Shown here: in pieces, positions 1 through 8,690 of the stretch
How positions within the stretch are numbered: the stretch's first letter is position 1
Layout of the letters: every line of letters begins with the position of its first letter
From: Listeria ivanovii subsp. ivanovii
GTDB lineage: Bacteria > Bacillota > Bacilli > Lactobacillales > Listeriaceae
DNA: 64,000 bases
Assembly: GCF_900187025.1 (NCBI RefSeq)
Contig: NZ_LT906478.1
Location: 976,001 to 1,040,000 of the forward strand
Direction of reading: 5' to 3'
Translations under genes and position numbers: made by a program
The notes under the pieces: model-generated
What the model was told of the DNA's origin: nothing
The model's database searches: none
Seen by the model: the letters and a program-made list of their open reading frames with translations, nothing else

Positions 1-473
1 CGATTATGCATGATCCGGAAATTTTACTGTTGGATGAGCCGACAACTGGTCTTGATCCGAAAACTAGGGTGAGTGTTTGGAAGATCATTGATTATTTACG
101 GGAGCAATTGGGGATGACGGTTTTCTTGACGACCCATTATTTAGAAGAAGCGAGAGATGCCGACCAATTGGCTGTTATTAACAAAGGGAAAATCATTGCA
201 CAAGGCACGCCAGCTGATATTAGAAGTCGCTTTTCTATGGATAAAATTTTCTTTTATGAGGCAAATGTGCAGGAACTTGAGCCGATAATTGAAAAAGCCG
301 ATTTACCATTTCAACTAGCGAAAGGAAATATGCGAGTAGATATGACGGATAAAGGAGTCGGAATTTTGGATCTATTAAATCGTACTGCTGGATTATACAG
401 CTCTTTTGAGGTAATTAAAGGGAACTTGGATGATGCTTTTATCTCAATGATAAAGGAGGAATCCAATGATTAG
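1..473 (+). CDS. ABC transporter ATP-binding protein, 3' part
   Basis: This is the C-terminal part of an ABC transporter ATPase whose beginning lies before the window; the reading frame is open from base 3. The Walker B stretch ILLLDEP, the D-loop GLDP and the H-loop TTHYLEEA are all visible in the first 50 residues. The Walker A motif and the signature motif must lie upstream. The tail of about 100 residues after the H-loop is typical of DrrA/CcmA-type exporter ATPases (drug, antibiotic or lipid efflux). It overlaps the following permease gene by 8 bases, so the two form one export operon. The partner permease is frameshifted, so the exporter may not work in this strain. Confidence 0.9.
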   Translation, partial: IMHDPEILLLDEPTTGLDPKTRVSVWKIIDYLREQLGMTVFLTTHYLEEARDADQLAVINKGKIIAQGTPADIRSRFSMDKIFFYEANVQELEPIIEKADLPFQLAKGNMRVDMTDKGVGILDLLNRTAGLYSSFEVIKGNLDDAFISMIKEESND

Positions 474-1321
474 TCGGAATTTAAAACTATATTTTCGTGA
501 TAGAACTTCTGTTTTTATGTCATTACTTACGATTTTAATTATTATTGGCTTATATGCGATTTTTTTAGGAAATAATATGGAACAAATGTTTAAAGAAGCA
601 TCCGAGAAAACAACAGGGATTGCAGAATTAGTTAATACTTGGGTAATTGCTGGGATTTTATCGATTACGCCTGTGACTGTATCATTAGCTGTGTTTTCGT
701 TGAAGGTTCACGATGAAGAATTAAGTATCGCTCGAAGTTTTGCGATTTCTCCTGCATCAAGATGGCGAATTGTTTTAAGTTATATTGCTAGTGGACTGAT
801 TGCTTCTTTTTTGCTTTCGTTAGTGACTTTATTCGTTGGAGAAATGTATATTTGGTTGACGGGGGGGAGCAATTTTACCACCTGAAAGTTGGCTGAGTTT
901 AATTAGTATTATGTTAATTAATGTAATTTGTTGTAGTAGTATCATGTTTTTTGTCACTAGTTTGGTAAAAAAAGCGAGTGCATTTAGTTCTGTTTCCACC
1001 ATTGTTGGAACAGTTATCGGTTTTATTGCGGGGATATATTTACCGATTGGTTCGCTTCCAGACACCGTGCAAACAATGATGAAATGCTTTCCGTTTACAT
1101 ACGGGGCATCCGCTATTCGTGAAATTATGACGAAAGAGCCATTACAACAAGTTTTTTCAAGTAATACGGAAGCACTTAAAACGACGAAAGAAATGATTGG
1201 TGTGACGATTTATTGGGGGGATAATAATGTAACAATGGCGATAAGTTTGCTTATTTTAGTAGGGTTTGCACTCATTTTTGGTATATTATCCGTGATTCTA
1301 ATGAAACGACAAACAAAATAA
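466..1321 (+). pseudogene. ABC-2 type permease, frameshifted at a G7 run
   Basis: This is the membrane partner of the preceding ATPase. It begins at ATG 466 with a good AAGGAGG upstream. Frame one runs for 139 residues with hydrophobic segments and stops soon after the seven-G run at 861-867. If one G is removed, translation continues without a break into the frame that ends at 1321, giving a protein of about 284 residues. The second part carries further membrane segments and the loop around IYLPIGSLPD that is usual in ABC-2 permeases. The join falls exactly at the homopolymer. It is therefore either a real slipped-strand mutation (possibly reversible) or a sequencing error. As written, no full-length permease is made. 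Confidence 0.8.
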
Positions 1322-1357
1322 TTTTTGGATAAAAAAACGCCGAAATACTCCTAGTTA

Positions 1358-1366
1358 TGCTATACT
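1358..1366 (+). promoter_or_regulatory. extended -10 promoter of prfC
   Basis: TG-C-TATACT forms an extended -10 element about 36 bases before the prfC start. No convincing -35 hexamer is seen. Confidence 0.5.
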
Positions 1367-1401
1367 TATGAAATGTGAATGAATCTAGGAGGAAAATAAC
1401 A

Positions 1402-2970
1402 ATGAGTCAAGATTTGCAAAAAGAAGTTGCTTCACGCAAAACGTTTGCGATTATTTCTCACCCGGATGCTGGGAAAACGACTATTACAGAGCAACTATTA
1501 CTGTTTGGTGGCGTTATTCGTTCAGCTGGGACGGTAAAGGGAAAGAAATCTGGCAAGTTTGCGACAAGTGATTGGATGGAAATAGAAAAGCAACGTGGAA
1601 TTTCGGTGACGAGTTCTGTGATGCAATTTGATTATAATGGTTCGAGAATTAATATTTTAGACACACCAGGGCACTCTGACTTCAGTGAAGATACGTACCG
1701 GACTTTAATGGCCGTGGATAGTGCAGTAATGGTCATTGATGCCGCAAAAGGTATTGAAGCACAAACGTTAAAACTATTCAAAGTTTGTCGGATGCGTGGA
1801 ATTCCTATTTTTACGTTTATTAATAAAATGGACCGTCAAGGAAAAATGCCACTTGAATTACTTGCAGAGTTAGAAGAAGTTCTTGGAATTGAATCTTATC
1901 CAATGAACTGGCCAATCGGTATGGGGAAAGAGCTTGCTGGCCTTTATGACCGCTATCATCGGGTGATTGAGCAATATCGTTCAGAAGAAGAGGAACGTTT
2001 CTTGCCTCTTGGTGAAGACGGCGATTTGAAAGAACCGCACGCTATTCAGAAATCACTTTATTATGATCAAGCGTTGGAAGAGATTATGCTATTAGATGAA
2101 GCAGGTAACGATTTTAGCCGCGAACGAATTATTTCAGGAGAGCAAACGCCAGTATTTTTTGGAAGTGCGCTTACTAATTTCGGAGTAGAGACATTCTTAC
2201 GGACTTTTGTTGATTTTGCTCCATCTCCATCAAGTCATGAATCGAATGAAGGTATTATTGAAGCAGATAATCCAAAGTTTTCTGGTTTTATCTTCAAAAT
2301 CCAAGCAAATATGAATCCATCTCATCGTGATCGAATCGCTTTTATTCGGATTTGTTCTGGGGAATTTGAGCGTGGAATGAATGTGACGTTGACTCGAACT
2401 GGAAAAAGTATTAAGTTAGCTAATTCGACACAGTTTATGGCAGATGATCGGGAAACCGTTAATCGGGCAGTTGCTGGTGATATTATTGGCTTGTATGATA
2501 CTGGGAATTATCAAATTGGTGATACGATTACTAATGGTAGCAAAAAATTAGAATTTGAAAAACTACCACAATTTACACCAGAATTGTTTATGCGTGTTTA
2601 TGCGAAAAATGTGATGAAACAAAAGCATTTCCATAAAGGCGTAGAACAACTTGTTCAAGAAGGTGCCATACAATTGTTTAAAACTTGGCGTACGGAAGAA
2701 TACATCATTGGAGCTGTCGGTCAGTTGCAATTTGAAGTATTCGAACATCGGATGCGCGGGGAGTATAATTCGGAAATTCGGATGGAGCCAATCGGGAAGA
2801 AAATCGCTCGTTGGGTAAAAGAAGAGGATGCGGATGAAAAACTTTCCACTGCTAGAAGTATGCTCGTGAAAGATCGCTTCGACCAGCCGCTATTCTTATT
2901 TGAGAATGAGTTTGCAATCAATTGGTTTAATGATAAAAATCCAGATATTGAATTAACTTCTTTACTATAA
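1402..2970 (+). CDS. prfC: peptide chain release factor 3
   Basis: RF3 is a translational GTPase that removes RF1/RF2 from the ribosome after peptide release. The protein has 522 residues, close to the 529 of E. coli RF3. The G1 motif SHPDAGKTT is at about residues 19-27, the effector region QRGISVTSS at 64-72, G3 DTPGH at 87-91 and G4 NKMD at about 140. The EF-G-like domains follow. ATG 1402 is chosen because AGGAGG lies 9 bases upstream; the longer in-frame start at 1375 has no ribosome binding site. The gene has its own promoter and terminator, so it is probably monocistronic. Confidence 0.95.
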   Translation: MSQDLQKEVASRKTFAIISHPDAGKTTITEQLLLFGGVIRSAGTVKGKKSGKFATSDWMEIEKQRGISVTSSVMQFDYNGSRINILDTPGHSDFSEDTYRTLMAVDSAVMVIDAAKGIEAQTLKLFKVCRMRGIPIFTFINKMDRQGKMPLELLAELEEVLGIESYPMNWPIGMGKELAGLYDRYHRVIEQYRSEEEERFLPLGEDGDLKEPHAIQKSLYYDQALEEIMLLDEAGNDFSRERIISGEQTPVFFGSALTNFGVETFLRTFVDFAPSPSSHESNEGIIEADNPKFSGFIFKIQANMNPSHRDRIAFIRICSGEFERGMNVTLTRTGKSIKLANSTQFMADDRETVNRAVAGDIIGLYDTGNYQIGDTITNGSKKLEFEKLPQFTPELFMRVYAKNVMKQKHFHKGVEQLVQEGAIQLFKTWRTEEYIIGAVGQLQFEVFEHRMRGEYNSEIRMEPIGKKIARWVKEEDADEKLSTARSMLVKDRFDQPLFLFENEFAINWFNDKNPDIELTSLL

Positions 2971-2979
2971 AAATCGCAG

Positions 2980-3010
2980 CCTATTTGTTTTTTAGCAAAT
3001 AGGTTTTTTT
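2980..3010 (+). terminator. terminator of prfC
   Basis: An 8-bp stem CCTATTTG/CAAATAGG is followed by a run of seven T. Confidence 0.85.
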
Positions 3011-3011
3011 C

Positions 3012-3039
3012 TTGACAATTTTAATAATCGCGCTATAAT
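3012..3039 (+). promoter_or_regulatory. sigma-A promoter of the marR-MATE operon
   Basis: TTGACA at 3012-3017 and TATAAT at 3034-3039 are separated by 16 bases. Both hexamers are perfect. Confidence 0.85.
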
Positions 3040-3042
3040 TAG

Positions 3043-3054
3043 TTAGAATTCTAA
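3043..3054. promoter_or_regulatory. MarR-type operator, copy 1
   Basis: The perfect palindrome TTAGAATTCTAA starts four bases after the -10 box, so a bound repressor would block the promoter. The same core is repeated before the MATE gene. Confidence 0.65.
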
Positions 3055-3073
3055 TTAATGAGGAGGCAGATGT

Positions 3074-3499
3074 ATGAGAAGAGAGAAAACAATGGATACG
3101 ATTATTCGCTCGATAATGATTAAATCAAAGCGCAAAATGGATGCCAAAGTGGCTCAATTTGGATTAACAGCACAACAGGCTAGAGTACTTGGATTTTTAA
3201 ATGATAACGGCGCGAATGAAATTATTCAAAAAGATCTTCAAAAAATCTTCCAAACACGAGGTGCGAGCATTACTAGTTTGATTCAAGGGTTGGAAAAAAA
3301 GGAGTTAATCACACGCAAACCGAGTCTTCGTGACGGCCGAGAAAAAGTTGTGACATTAACAAAAGAAGGGAAGCAGATTGTAGATGAATTTAATGCATTC
3401 TTTCCACGTGAAGATGATAAAGCAAAAAAATTTTTATCACCCGAGGAATATAAAACGCTAATCGAATTACTTAGTAAAATTGACGATAATACAGATTAA
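3074..3499 (+). CDS. MarR family transcriptional regulator
   Basis: A 141-residue winged-helix protein of the usual MarR length. The recognition region includes TRGASITSLIQGLEKKELITRKPS, described here by its parts: the helix TRGASITSLIQ and the wing after ELITRKPS with DGREKVV. The start ATG 3074 is preceded by AGGAGG. It is the first gene of a two-gene unit with a MATE transporter. Palindromic operator cores lie just downstream of its promoter and again between the two genes. By analogy with other MarR/efflux pairs it is likely an autorepressor that is released by a toxic ligand; the ligand is unknown. Confidence 0.9.
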   Translation: MRREKTMDTIIRSIMIKSKRKMDAKVAQFGLTAQQARVLGFLNDNGANEIIQKDLQKIFQTRGASITSLIQGLEKKELITRKPSLRDGREKVVTLTKEGKQIVDEFNAFFPREDDKAKKFLSPEEYKTLIELLSKIDDNTD

Positions 3500-3512
3500 A
3501 AAATTTAACTAT

Positions 3513-3532
3513 ATAGTTAGAATTCTAACTAT
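3513..3532. promoter_or_regulatory. MarR-type operator, copy 2 (20-bp perfect palindrome)
   Basis: Twenty bases centred on GAATTC are perfectly self-complementary. The inner 12 bases match the operator copy before marR. The site sits between the two genes, immediately before the ribosome binding site of the MATE gene. Confidence 0.65.
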
Positions 3533-3551
3533 TTTAACAGGAGGAAATAAC

Positions 3552-4913
3552 ATGAAACAAACAGATGAATTTTATTTAACAAAAGCGAGCATTCCAAAAG
3601 CAATCGCACATTTATCAATCCCGATGATGCTTGGGATGTCGGTAGGTGTTATCTATAATATAATTAATGCCTTTTTTATCGGGATGCTGCACGACACATC
3701 CATGCTCACAGCGGTAACACTTGGACTTCCGATGTTTACGATTTTAATGGCAATCGGAAATATGTTTGGTGTAGGAGGGGGAACTTATATTTCTCGTTTA
3801 CTTGGTAAAAAAGAAAATAGCCAGGCAAAACAGGTTTCCGCATTTGTACTCTATGGTAGTTTGGCGCTGGGGATAATTTGTGCAAGCATATTAGGATTAA
3901 TGATTAATCCAGTAACTCACTTTCTGGGAGCAGATGCAGCAAGCTTTTTACACACTAGAAATTATACATTAGCACTATTAATTTGTAGTCCGTTTATTAT
4001 TGCCAATTTTGCGTTAGAGCAAGTGGTTCGTGCGGAAGGTGCCTCGAAAATTTCGATGAATGGAATGTTTATTAGCACCATCGTTAATTTGATTTTTGAT
4101 CCGCTGTTGATTTTATATTTTGATTTTAATGTGGTTGGAGCTGCAGTTTCGGTTGGTTTAGCTAGTGCCTTCTCGCTTGTTTATTATGCTTGGTACTTAG
4201 AGAAAAAAAGTGCTTATTTATCCATCCATTTTAAATGGTTTAGGGTCACTAAAGGGACAATTAGTAATGTGTTTAAAATTGGTGTTTCTGAACTGCTTTT
4301 ATCATTATTCTTAATTGTAACTACCTTAATTTTAAACTATTATTCGATTAGTTACGGAGAAGGGGTTGTGGCTGGTTTTGGGGTAGCACTTCGCGTCGTA
4401 CAATTACCTGAATTTATTTGTATGGGGCTTTATATGGGGATAATTCCGCTATTAGCTTACAATTATAGTGCAGGAAATATTGCTAGGTTTGAGAAAGCGA
4501 TTCGTTTTACAGCAATAAGTATCGGTCTTATTGTCTTGGTTATTTCAAGTTTGGTGTTCTTGTTCCGTTTCCAAGTGATGCATTTATTTAGTGAAAGCCC
4601 AAGTGTGATCATGCTCGGTGTACACATTATGGTCGCAATGTTGATATCCTCTTTATTTAGCGGATTTACTGGTCTCTTTACGAGTACGTTTCAAGCAATT
4701 GGAAAAGCGATTCCGGCGACGATTATGTCCGTTTCGCAAGGAATTATTTTTATTCCGGTGATTATGTTAGGTCAGTATTATTTTGGCTTAGTTGGCGTTA
4801 TTTGGTCATTAACTGCAACGGAAATCCTCACTTGTATTATCGGTGTGACGCTTTTCACAATTTACAATATAAAAATCGCTAGTAGTACAAAAGCAAAAGA
4901 CTTAGCAGTTTAA
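3552..4913 (+). CDS. MATE family multidrug/sodium efflux transporter
   Basis: A 453-residue integral membrane protein, the normal MATE length, with about twelve hydrophobic segments in two homologous halves. It starts KASIPKAIAHLSIPMMLGM, a MatE-type first helix, and includes the GVGGGTYISRLLG loop common in MATE proteins. ATG 3552 is preceded by AGGAGG; a longer in-frame start at 3480 would overlap marR and has no ribosome binding site. The family exports cationic drugs and dyes in exchange for sodium or protons; the substrate here cannot be read from sequence. It is probably controlled by the upstream MarR protein. Confidence 0.9.
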   Translation: MKQTDEFYLTKASIPKAIAHLSIPMMLGMSVGVIYNIINAFFIGMLHDTSMLTAVTLGLPMFTILMAIGNMFGVGGGTYISRLLGKKENSQAKQVSAFVLYGSLALGIICASILGLMINPVTHFLGADAASFLHTRNYTLALLICSPFIIANFALEQVVRAEGASKISMNGMFISTIVNLIFDPLLILYFDFNVVGAAVSVGLASAFSLVYYAWYLEKKSAYLSIHFKWFRVTKGTISNVFKIGVSELLLSLFLIVTTLILNYYSISYGEGVVAGFGVALRVVQLPEFICMGLYMGIIPLLAYNYSAGNIARFEKAIRFTAISIGLIVLVISSLVFLFRFQVMHLFSESPSVIMLGVHIMVAMLISSLFSGFTGLFTSTFQAIGKAIPATIMSVSQGIIFIPVIMLGQYYFGLVGVIWSLTATEILTCIIGVTLFTIYNIKIASSTKAKDLAV

Positions 4914-4934
4914 AAAGTTTGTGAGAAAATATAG

Positions 4935-4964
4935 TTGACGAGCGCTTCTAAATTATGGTATTAT
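4935..4964 (+). promoter_or_regulatory. promoter of the riboswitch-terC transcript
   Basis: TTGACG at 4935-4940 and an extended -10 TGG-TATTAT ending at 4964 are separated by 18 bases. Confidence 0.7.
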
Positions 4965-4990
4965 TCTCTAGGTAATCATATATCGTTCTT

Positions 4991-5138
4991 TGACAAATGT
5001 CAGAGGGGAGTAGCGCTGATTAGCTTTTTAATCAGGATAAAGTCGTCATTACATGATAGAGATATCATCGGTTTTATCACATTTAGTTTTTAAATGTTAG
5101 CGAGACCTTTGCCTTTATGGGCAGGTCTCGCTTTTTTA
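4991..5138 (+). ncRNA. yybP-ykoY (manganese) riboswitch with terminator
   Basis: The leader carries the conserved GGGGAGTAGC element at about 5005-5014. It ends in the long stem GCGAGACC...GGTCTCGC (5100-5131), followed by six T. These are the hallmarks of the yybP-ykoY element, an Mn2+ sensor often found ahead of TerC-family and Mn efflux genes. Binding of Mn2+ is expected to prevent the terminator and allow expression of the downstream terC gene. The element lies between a promoter at 4935-4964 and the terC ribosome binding site at 5181. Confidence 0.85.
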
Positions 5139-5196
5139 TTTCTTTAAACCAGGAGATCTTTGACATTTTTTATCGAATAAAGGAGGAAATTTATTA

Positions 5197-5964
5197 GTGG
5201 ATACAGCAATGATTTTAGAATACGGTTGGGTGTTACTTGTCCTAATCGGTCTTGAAGGAATTCTTGCAGCAGACAATGCCGTAGTTATGGCAGTTATGGT
5301 CAAACACCTTCCAGACAAGCAACAGAAAAAAGCGTTATTTTATGGCCTTATGGGAGCTTTTGTCTTCCGTTTTGGTGCACTATTCCTGATTTCCTTTTTG
5401 GCAAACGTTTGGCAAGTTCAAGCGCTTGGTGCCGCATACTTACTATATATTGCAATTAGCCATATTTGGAAGCACGCAAAAGGTAAAGATGGAGAAAAAG
5501 AAAAGAAAGAAAAAGCAGGTTCTGGTTTTTGGATGACCGTTTTAAAAGTAGAAATTGCCGATATTGCTTTTGCGATTGATTCGATGCTTGCAGCTGTGGC
5601 ACTTGCGATTACACTTCCAGAAACTGGTTGGGGTCACATCGGTGGTATCGATACTGGACAATTCGCGATTATGTTCTTAGGCGGATTAGTCGGATTGATT
5701 ATTATTCGTTTTGCAGCAACACAATTTGTTAAATTACTGAAAAGTTATCCAAGTCTTGAAACAGCTGCCTTTTTAATTGTTGGTTGGGTAGGCGTGAAGT
5801 TAGTTATTTATACACTAGCTCATCCAAGTCTTGGCGTAATCCCGCATAGTTTCCCTGAATCCACACTTTGGAAAATCATTTTCTGGGGAGTAATGATTCT
5901 GATTATCTTGTGGGGATGGTTTGTATCCTATCGTAGTAAGAAAAAAGCAGAGTCAATTAATTAA
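5197..5964 (+). CDS. TerC family integral membrane protein (manganese exporter type), paralogue 1
   Basis: A 255-residue TerC/YkoY-type membrane protein with seven or so hydrophobic segments. It has the acidic motifs EGILAADNAVVMAV near residues 20-33 and EIADIAFAIDSMLA in the middle, which bind the metal in this family. A charged cytoplasmic loop rich in K and E separates the two halves. Bacillus homologues (YkoY/MeeF, MeeY) export Mn2+, partly to load secreted enzymes. The Mn riboswitch immediately upstream supports that role. GTG 5197 follows AGGAGG by 10 bases. A second gene of the same family follows 100 bases later. Confidence 0.9.
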   Translation: MDTAMILEYGWVLLVLIGLEGILAADNAVVMAVMVKHLPDKQQKKALFYGLMGAFVFRFGALFLISFLANVWQVQALGAAYLLYIAISHIWKHAKGKDGEKEKKEKAGSGFWMTVLKVEIADIAFAIDSMLAAVALAITLPETGWGHIGGIDTGQFAIMFLGGLVGLIIIRFAATQFVKLLKSYPSLETAAFLIVGWVGVKLVIYTLAHPSLGVIPHSFPESTLWKIIFWGVMILIILWGWFVSYRSKKKAESIN

Positions 5965-5973
5965 ATAACAATA

Positions 5974-6007
5974 AACCAGAAGTGCAAATTTGTACTTCTG
6001 GTTTTAC
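5974..6007 (+). terminator. terminator after terC paralogue 1
   Basis: The 10-bp stem AACCAGAAGT/ACTTCTGGTT ends in a short T tract. It separates the riboswitch-controlled gene from the next terC gene. Confidence 0.75.
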
Positions 6008-6066
6008 ATAGAGCGAGATGCCGAAAACGTATTTTTATGATAGAGTAGAAGGATGGTGGATGAAAA

Positions 6067-6834
6067 ATGGATATTTCTATTTGGGGAGAATATGCCTTAG
6101 TTTTCCTTGTATTAGTAGTTTTAGAAGGGGTTCTTTCAGCTGATAACGCCGTGGTTATGGCCGTAATTGTAAAAGGTTTGCCACATGAAAAGCAAAGAAA
6201 AGCCTTATTTTATGGGCTAGTTGGCGCCTTTATTTTCCGATTTATTGCTCTTTTTTTAATTTCATTTTTAGTGAAAATATGGGAAATCCAAGCAATTGGT
6301 GCCATTTATTTGTTATATTTAGCAATCAAACATATGTGGCGACTGAAAAAAGGCAAAAAAGAAGAAGTCAAAGAAGCTACGAATGCAAAATCAACTTCTT
6401 TTTGGGGTGTAGTGGCACGTGTAGAGCTGACAGATATTGCGTTTGCGCTTGATTCGATGTTAGCTGCAGCAGCACTAGTTGTGACATTGCCTGATTTAGG
6501 AAACTTTGATATTGGTGGCATGAATGGTGGACAATTCATCGTGATGTTCCTTGGGGGAATTGCGGGGCTTGTCGTTATACGTTTTGCAGCAACTCAAGTA
6601 GTCAAATTATTAGAACGCTATCCTACTCTTGAAACAGCTGCATTTTTGATTGTTGGTTGGGTCGGGGTGAAAATGGCAGTTTTAACACTAGCGCATCCTT
6701 CTGTCGCCATTATTCCAGAAGATTTTCCAGATTCAGCAGTTTGGAAGCTGACATTCTGGTCGGTTATGATAATAATAGGTTTGGGTGGTTATATCATTGC
6801 GAGAAAAAAAGAGAAACAAAACAAAAGAGTTTGA
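6067..6834 (+). CDS. TerC family integral membrane protein, paralogue 2
   Basis: Also 255 residues, this protein aligns end to end with the preceding one. It shares EGVLSADNAVVMAV, a central acidic motif (ELTDIAFALDSMLA) and the ATQ/VKLLERYPTLETAAFLIVGW region in recognisable parts. It is a tandem duplicate that has diverged mainly in the cytoplasmic loop and C-terminus. No riboswitch precedes it, and a terminator separates it from paralogue 1, so it is likely regulated differently. The ATG 6067 has a purine-rich AAGGATGGTGG upstream. Its end overlaps the potential start of the potassium channel gene that follows. Metal export is inferred from the family. Confidence 0.88.
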   Translation: MDISIWGEYALVFLVLVVLEGVLSADNAVVMAVIVKGLPHEKQRKALFYGLVGAFIFRFIALFLISFLVKIWEIQAIGAIYLLYLAIKHMWRLKKGKKEEVKEATNAKSTSFWGVVARVELTDIAFALDSMLAAAALVVTLPDLGNFDIGGMNGGQFIVMFLGGIAGLVVIRFAATQVVKLLERYPTLETAAFLIVGWVGVKMAVLTLAHPSVAIIPEDFPDSAVWKLTFWSVMIIIGLGGYIIARKKEKQNKRV

Positions 6835-8212
6835 ATATAATCAAGAAGTAAAATTACGTAGAAGATTTAAGCTTGTTTTGGCACGTATGACACCAGTACA
6901 AGTAATTATTGCGTATTATTTTATTGCGGTTACTATTTCGACGATTGTTCTTAGCATGCCGTTTACTTTGCAAAAAGGAGTAAAAGTGTCATTTATTGAT
7001 ACACTTTTCACGGCGGCGAGTTCGGTTAGCGTAACTGGGCTTGCAACAGTGGATGTCAGTCAAACGTATAGTACAGCTGGAATATGGGTCTTAATGGCGA
7101 TTTTCCAAATTGGTGGACTTGGTGTTATGATGATCAGCACATTCTTTTATTTAATTTTAAAAAGAAAAATTGGCTTAAAACAAAGACAACTGATTATGAC
7201 AGACACGAACCAATTTACAATGAGTGGGATGGTCCGGATGTTACGCGAAATCTTAGTCCTTATTTTTGGAATTGAGTTAGTTGGTGCGCTTATTTTGGGG
7301 ATTTATTTTATCCCGCTGTATCCTAACATTTGGGATGCGATGTTCCAGGGACTTTATAACTCCGTGTCGCTTGTCACGAATGCAGGAGTCGACATTACTG
7401 GAAAATCTTTGATGCCATTTGCGAACGATTACTTTGTGCAATTTATTTCTATTTTATTAATTATTGCCGGTGCGATTGGATTTCCGGTTTTACTGGAAAC
7501 GAGAAGGTTTTTATTTGAAAAAAATACACTTATTCCATTTCGCTTTTCTTTATTTGTAAAAGTAACAACACTGACCTACTTTGTACTCCTAATCATTGGT
7601 GGTTTGTTCATTTGGATGTTTGAAGCAAACCATTTCTTTAGTGGGAAGCCTTGGGATTTTGGTTTCTTTAATTCGATGTTTTTATCTGCAACTTCAAGGA
7701 GTGCAGGATTACAAACAATTGACAGTGGGGCGCTTTCCGTCTCGACACTTTTACTTGTGTCTTTCTTAATGTTTATTGGAGCCTCGCCAAGTTCTGTTGG
7801 TGGTGGGATACGAACAACCACTTTTGCGATAACACTTTTATTCATTTATTCGGTTGTTCGTGGACGAAAGCATGTCTATATTTTTGGCCGAGAATTGCAT
7901 CAAGAAGATGTGAGAAAGTCACTCGCGGTAACGCTTGTTGCAGGTTTTCTTTGTATTTCAGCGATAGTTATTTTAATGCAAACGGAGTCAGCCGCGCTTA
8001 GTGCTGTTATATATGAAGTGTTTTCAGCATTTGGTACCAGTGGCTTGTCGGTTGGTTTAACACCAGATTTATCAACACCAGGCAAACTAATCATCATTAT
8101 TTTAATGTTTATTGGACGAGTGGGAATTATGTATTCGATGCTTAGTCTAAGAAACAAAAATCAACCGAAAAATGCGATTCGCTTACCAAAAGAGAAAATC
8201 ATTACTGGTTAA
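6785..8212 (+). CDS. ktrD: KtrB/KtrD-type potassium uptake channel subunit
   Basis: A TrkH/KtrB-family membrane protein of 440-475 residues. The four pore loops of the family are visible: SVSVTGLATVD, SLVTNAGVDIT, TSRSAGLQTID and SAFGTSGLSVGL. Each carries the filter glycine after T/S-x. It conducts K+ together with a cytosolic KtrA/KtrC ring; the ktrC gene lies at 35274, far away. That split is like B. subtilis ktrC/ktrD, so I name it ktrD. The start is uncertain. GTG 6785 lies inside the preceding terC gene, and the first ATG (6887) just before the first membrane helix has no clear ribosome binding site. Coupled translation from terC is likely. Confidence 0.85.
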   Translation: MVISLREKKRNKTKEFEYNQEVKLRRRFKLVLARMTPVQVIIAYYFIAVTISTIVLSMPFTLQKGVKVSFIDTLFTAASSVSVTGLATVDVSQTYSTAGIWVLMAIFQIGGLGVMMISTFFYLILKRKIGLKQRQLIMTDTNQFTMSGMVRMLREILVLIFGIELVGALILGIYFIPLYPNIWDAMFQGLYNSVSLVTNAGVDITGKSLMPFANDYFVQFISILLIIAGAIGFPVLLETRRFLFEKNTLIPFRFSLFVKVTTLTYFVLLIIGGLFIWMFEANHFFSGKPWDFGFFNSMFLSATSRSAGLQTIDSGALSVSTLLLVSFLMFIGASPSSVGGGIRTTTFAITLLFIYSVVRGRKHVYIFGRELHQEDVRKSLAVTLVAGFLCISAIVILMQTESAALSAVIYEVFSAFGTSGLSVGLTPDLSTPGKLIIIILMFIGRVGIMYSMLSLRNKNQPKNAIRLPKEKIITG

Positions 8213-8216
8213 AAAT

Positions 8217-8248
8217 AAAGCCTTTCTGCTATCTGCGGAAAGGCTTTT
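8217..8248 (+). terminator. terminator after ktrD
   Basis: The stem AAAGCCTTTC/GAAAGGCTTT starts just after the stop codon and runs into T4. Confidence 0.75.
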
Positions 8249-8250
8249 GG

Positions 8251-8286
8251 TATAAAAAAATCCCTAATCTATTTCGACTAGGGATT
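8251..8286 (-). terminator. terminator of the minus-strand membrane-protein genes
   Basis: On the minus strand the stem AATCCCTA/TAGGGATT is followed by a run of T, right after the stop of the 123-residue gene. Confidence 0.75.
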
Positions 8287-8292
8287 CTGTAT

Positions 8293-8664
8293 TTAATAAT
8301 TTGATTTTGGTACTGGGCGTCTGAAAATACCCATTAAACCAGTTAAAGTGATTAAAATGCCAGAGATAACCCAAGCAGTACCAATGACGAAGAATAATAC
8401 GACACCGATAACTACTAAGATCACACCCCAACCACGCGGTGCAGATTTAATTAGCAGAGAAGCGATTAGCGCGACCACAGATGCGATTAAAGTAATCCAT
8501 CCAAGATTTGCTAATTCATTTCCAAAATCACCAGGTAAATAAGTAAATGTTTGAATATAATCTGTTACTGTATCCCCGTAATTAATAATCCAAAATCCAA
8601 CAAAAATACCAATAATAGAGCCAATTAATCCGATAATGGTTTCTGGTTTTCTTGATTCCATCAT
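8293..8664 (-). CDS. small membrane protein, DUF4064-like
   Basis: A 122-123 residue protein with three to four hydrophobic segments. It starts MESRKPETIIGLIGSIIGI and has a short soluble loop after the first helix. The pattern resembles DUF4064 membrane proteins of Bacillota, but I recognise no function. Two ATGs are possible (8664 and 8661). The second has better spacing from AGGAGG. It lies 27 bases after the acyltransferase gene on the same strand, so the two are probably co-transcribed and share the terminator at 8251-8286. Confidence 0.7.
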   Translation of the reverse strand: MMESRKPETIIGLIGSIIGIFVGFWIINYGDTVTDYIQTFTYLPGDFGNELANLGWITLIASVVALIASLLIKSAPRGWGVILVVIGVVLFFVIGTAWVISGILITLTGLMGIFRRPVPKSNY

Positions 8665-8690
8665 ATAACCTCCTTTTTCTTTCTACATCT

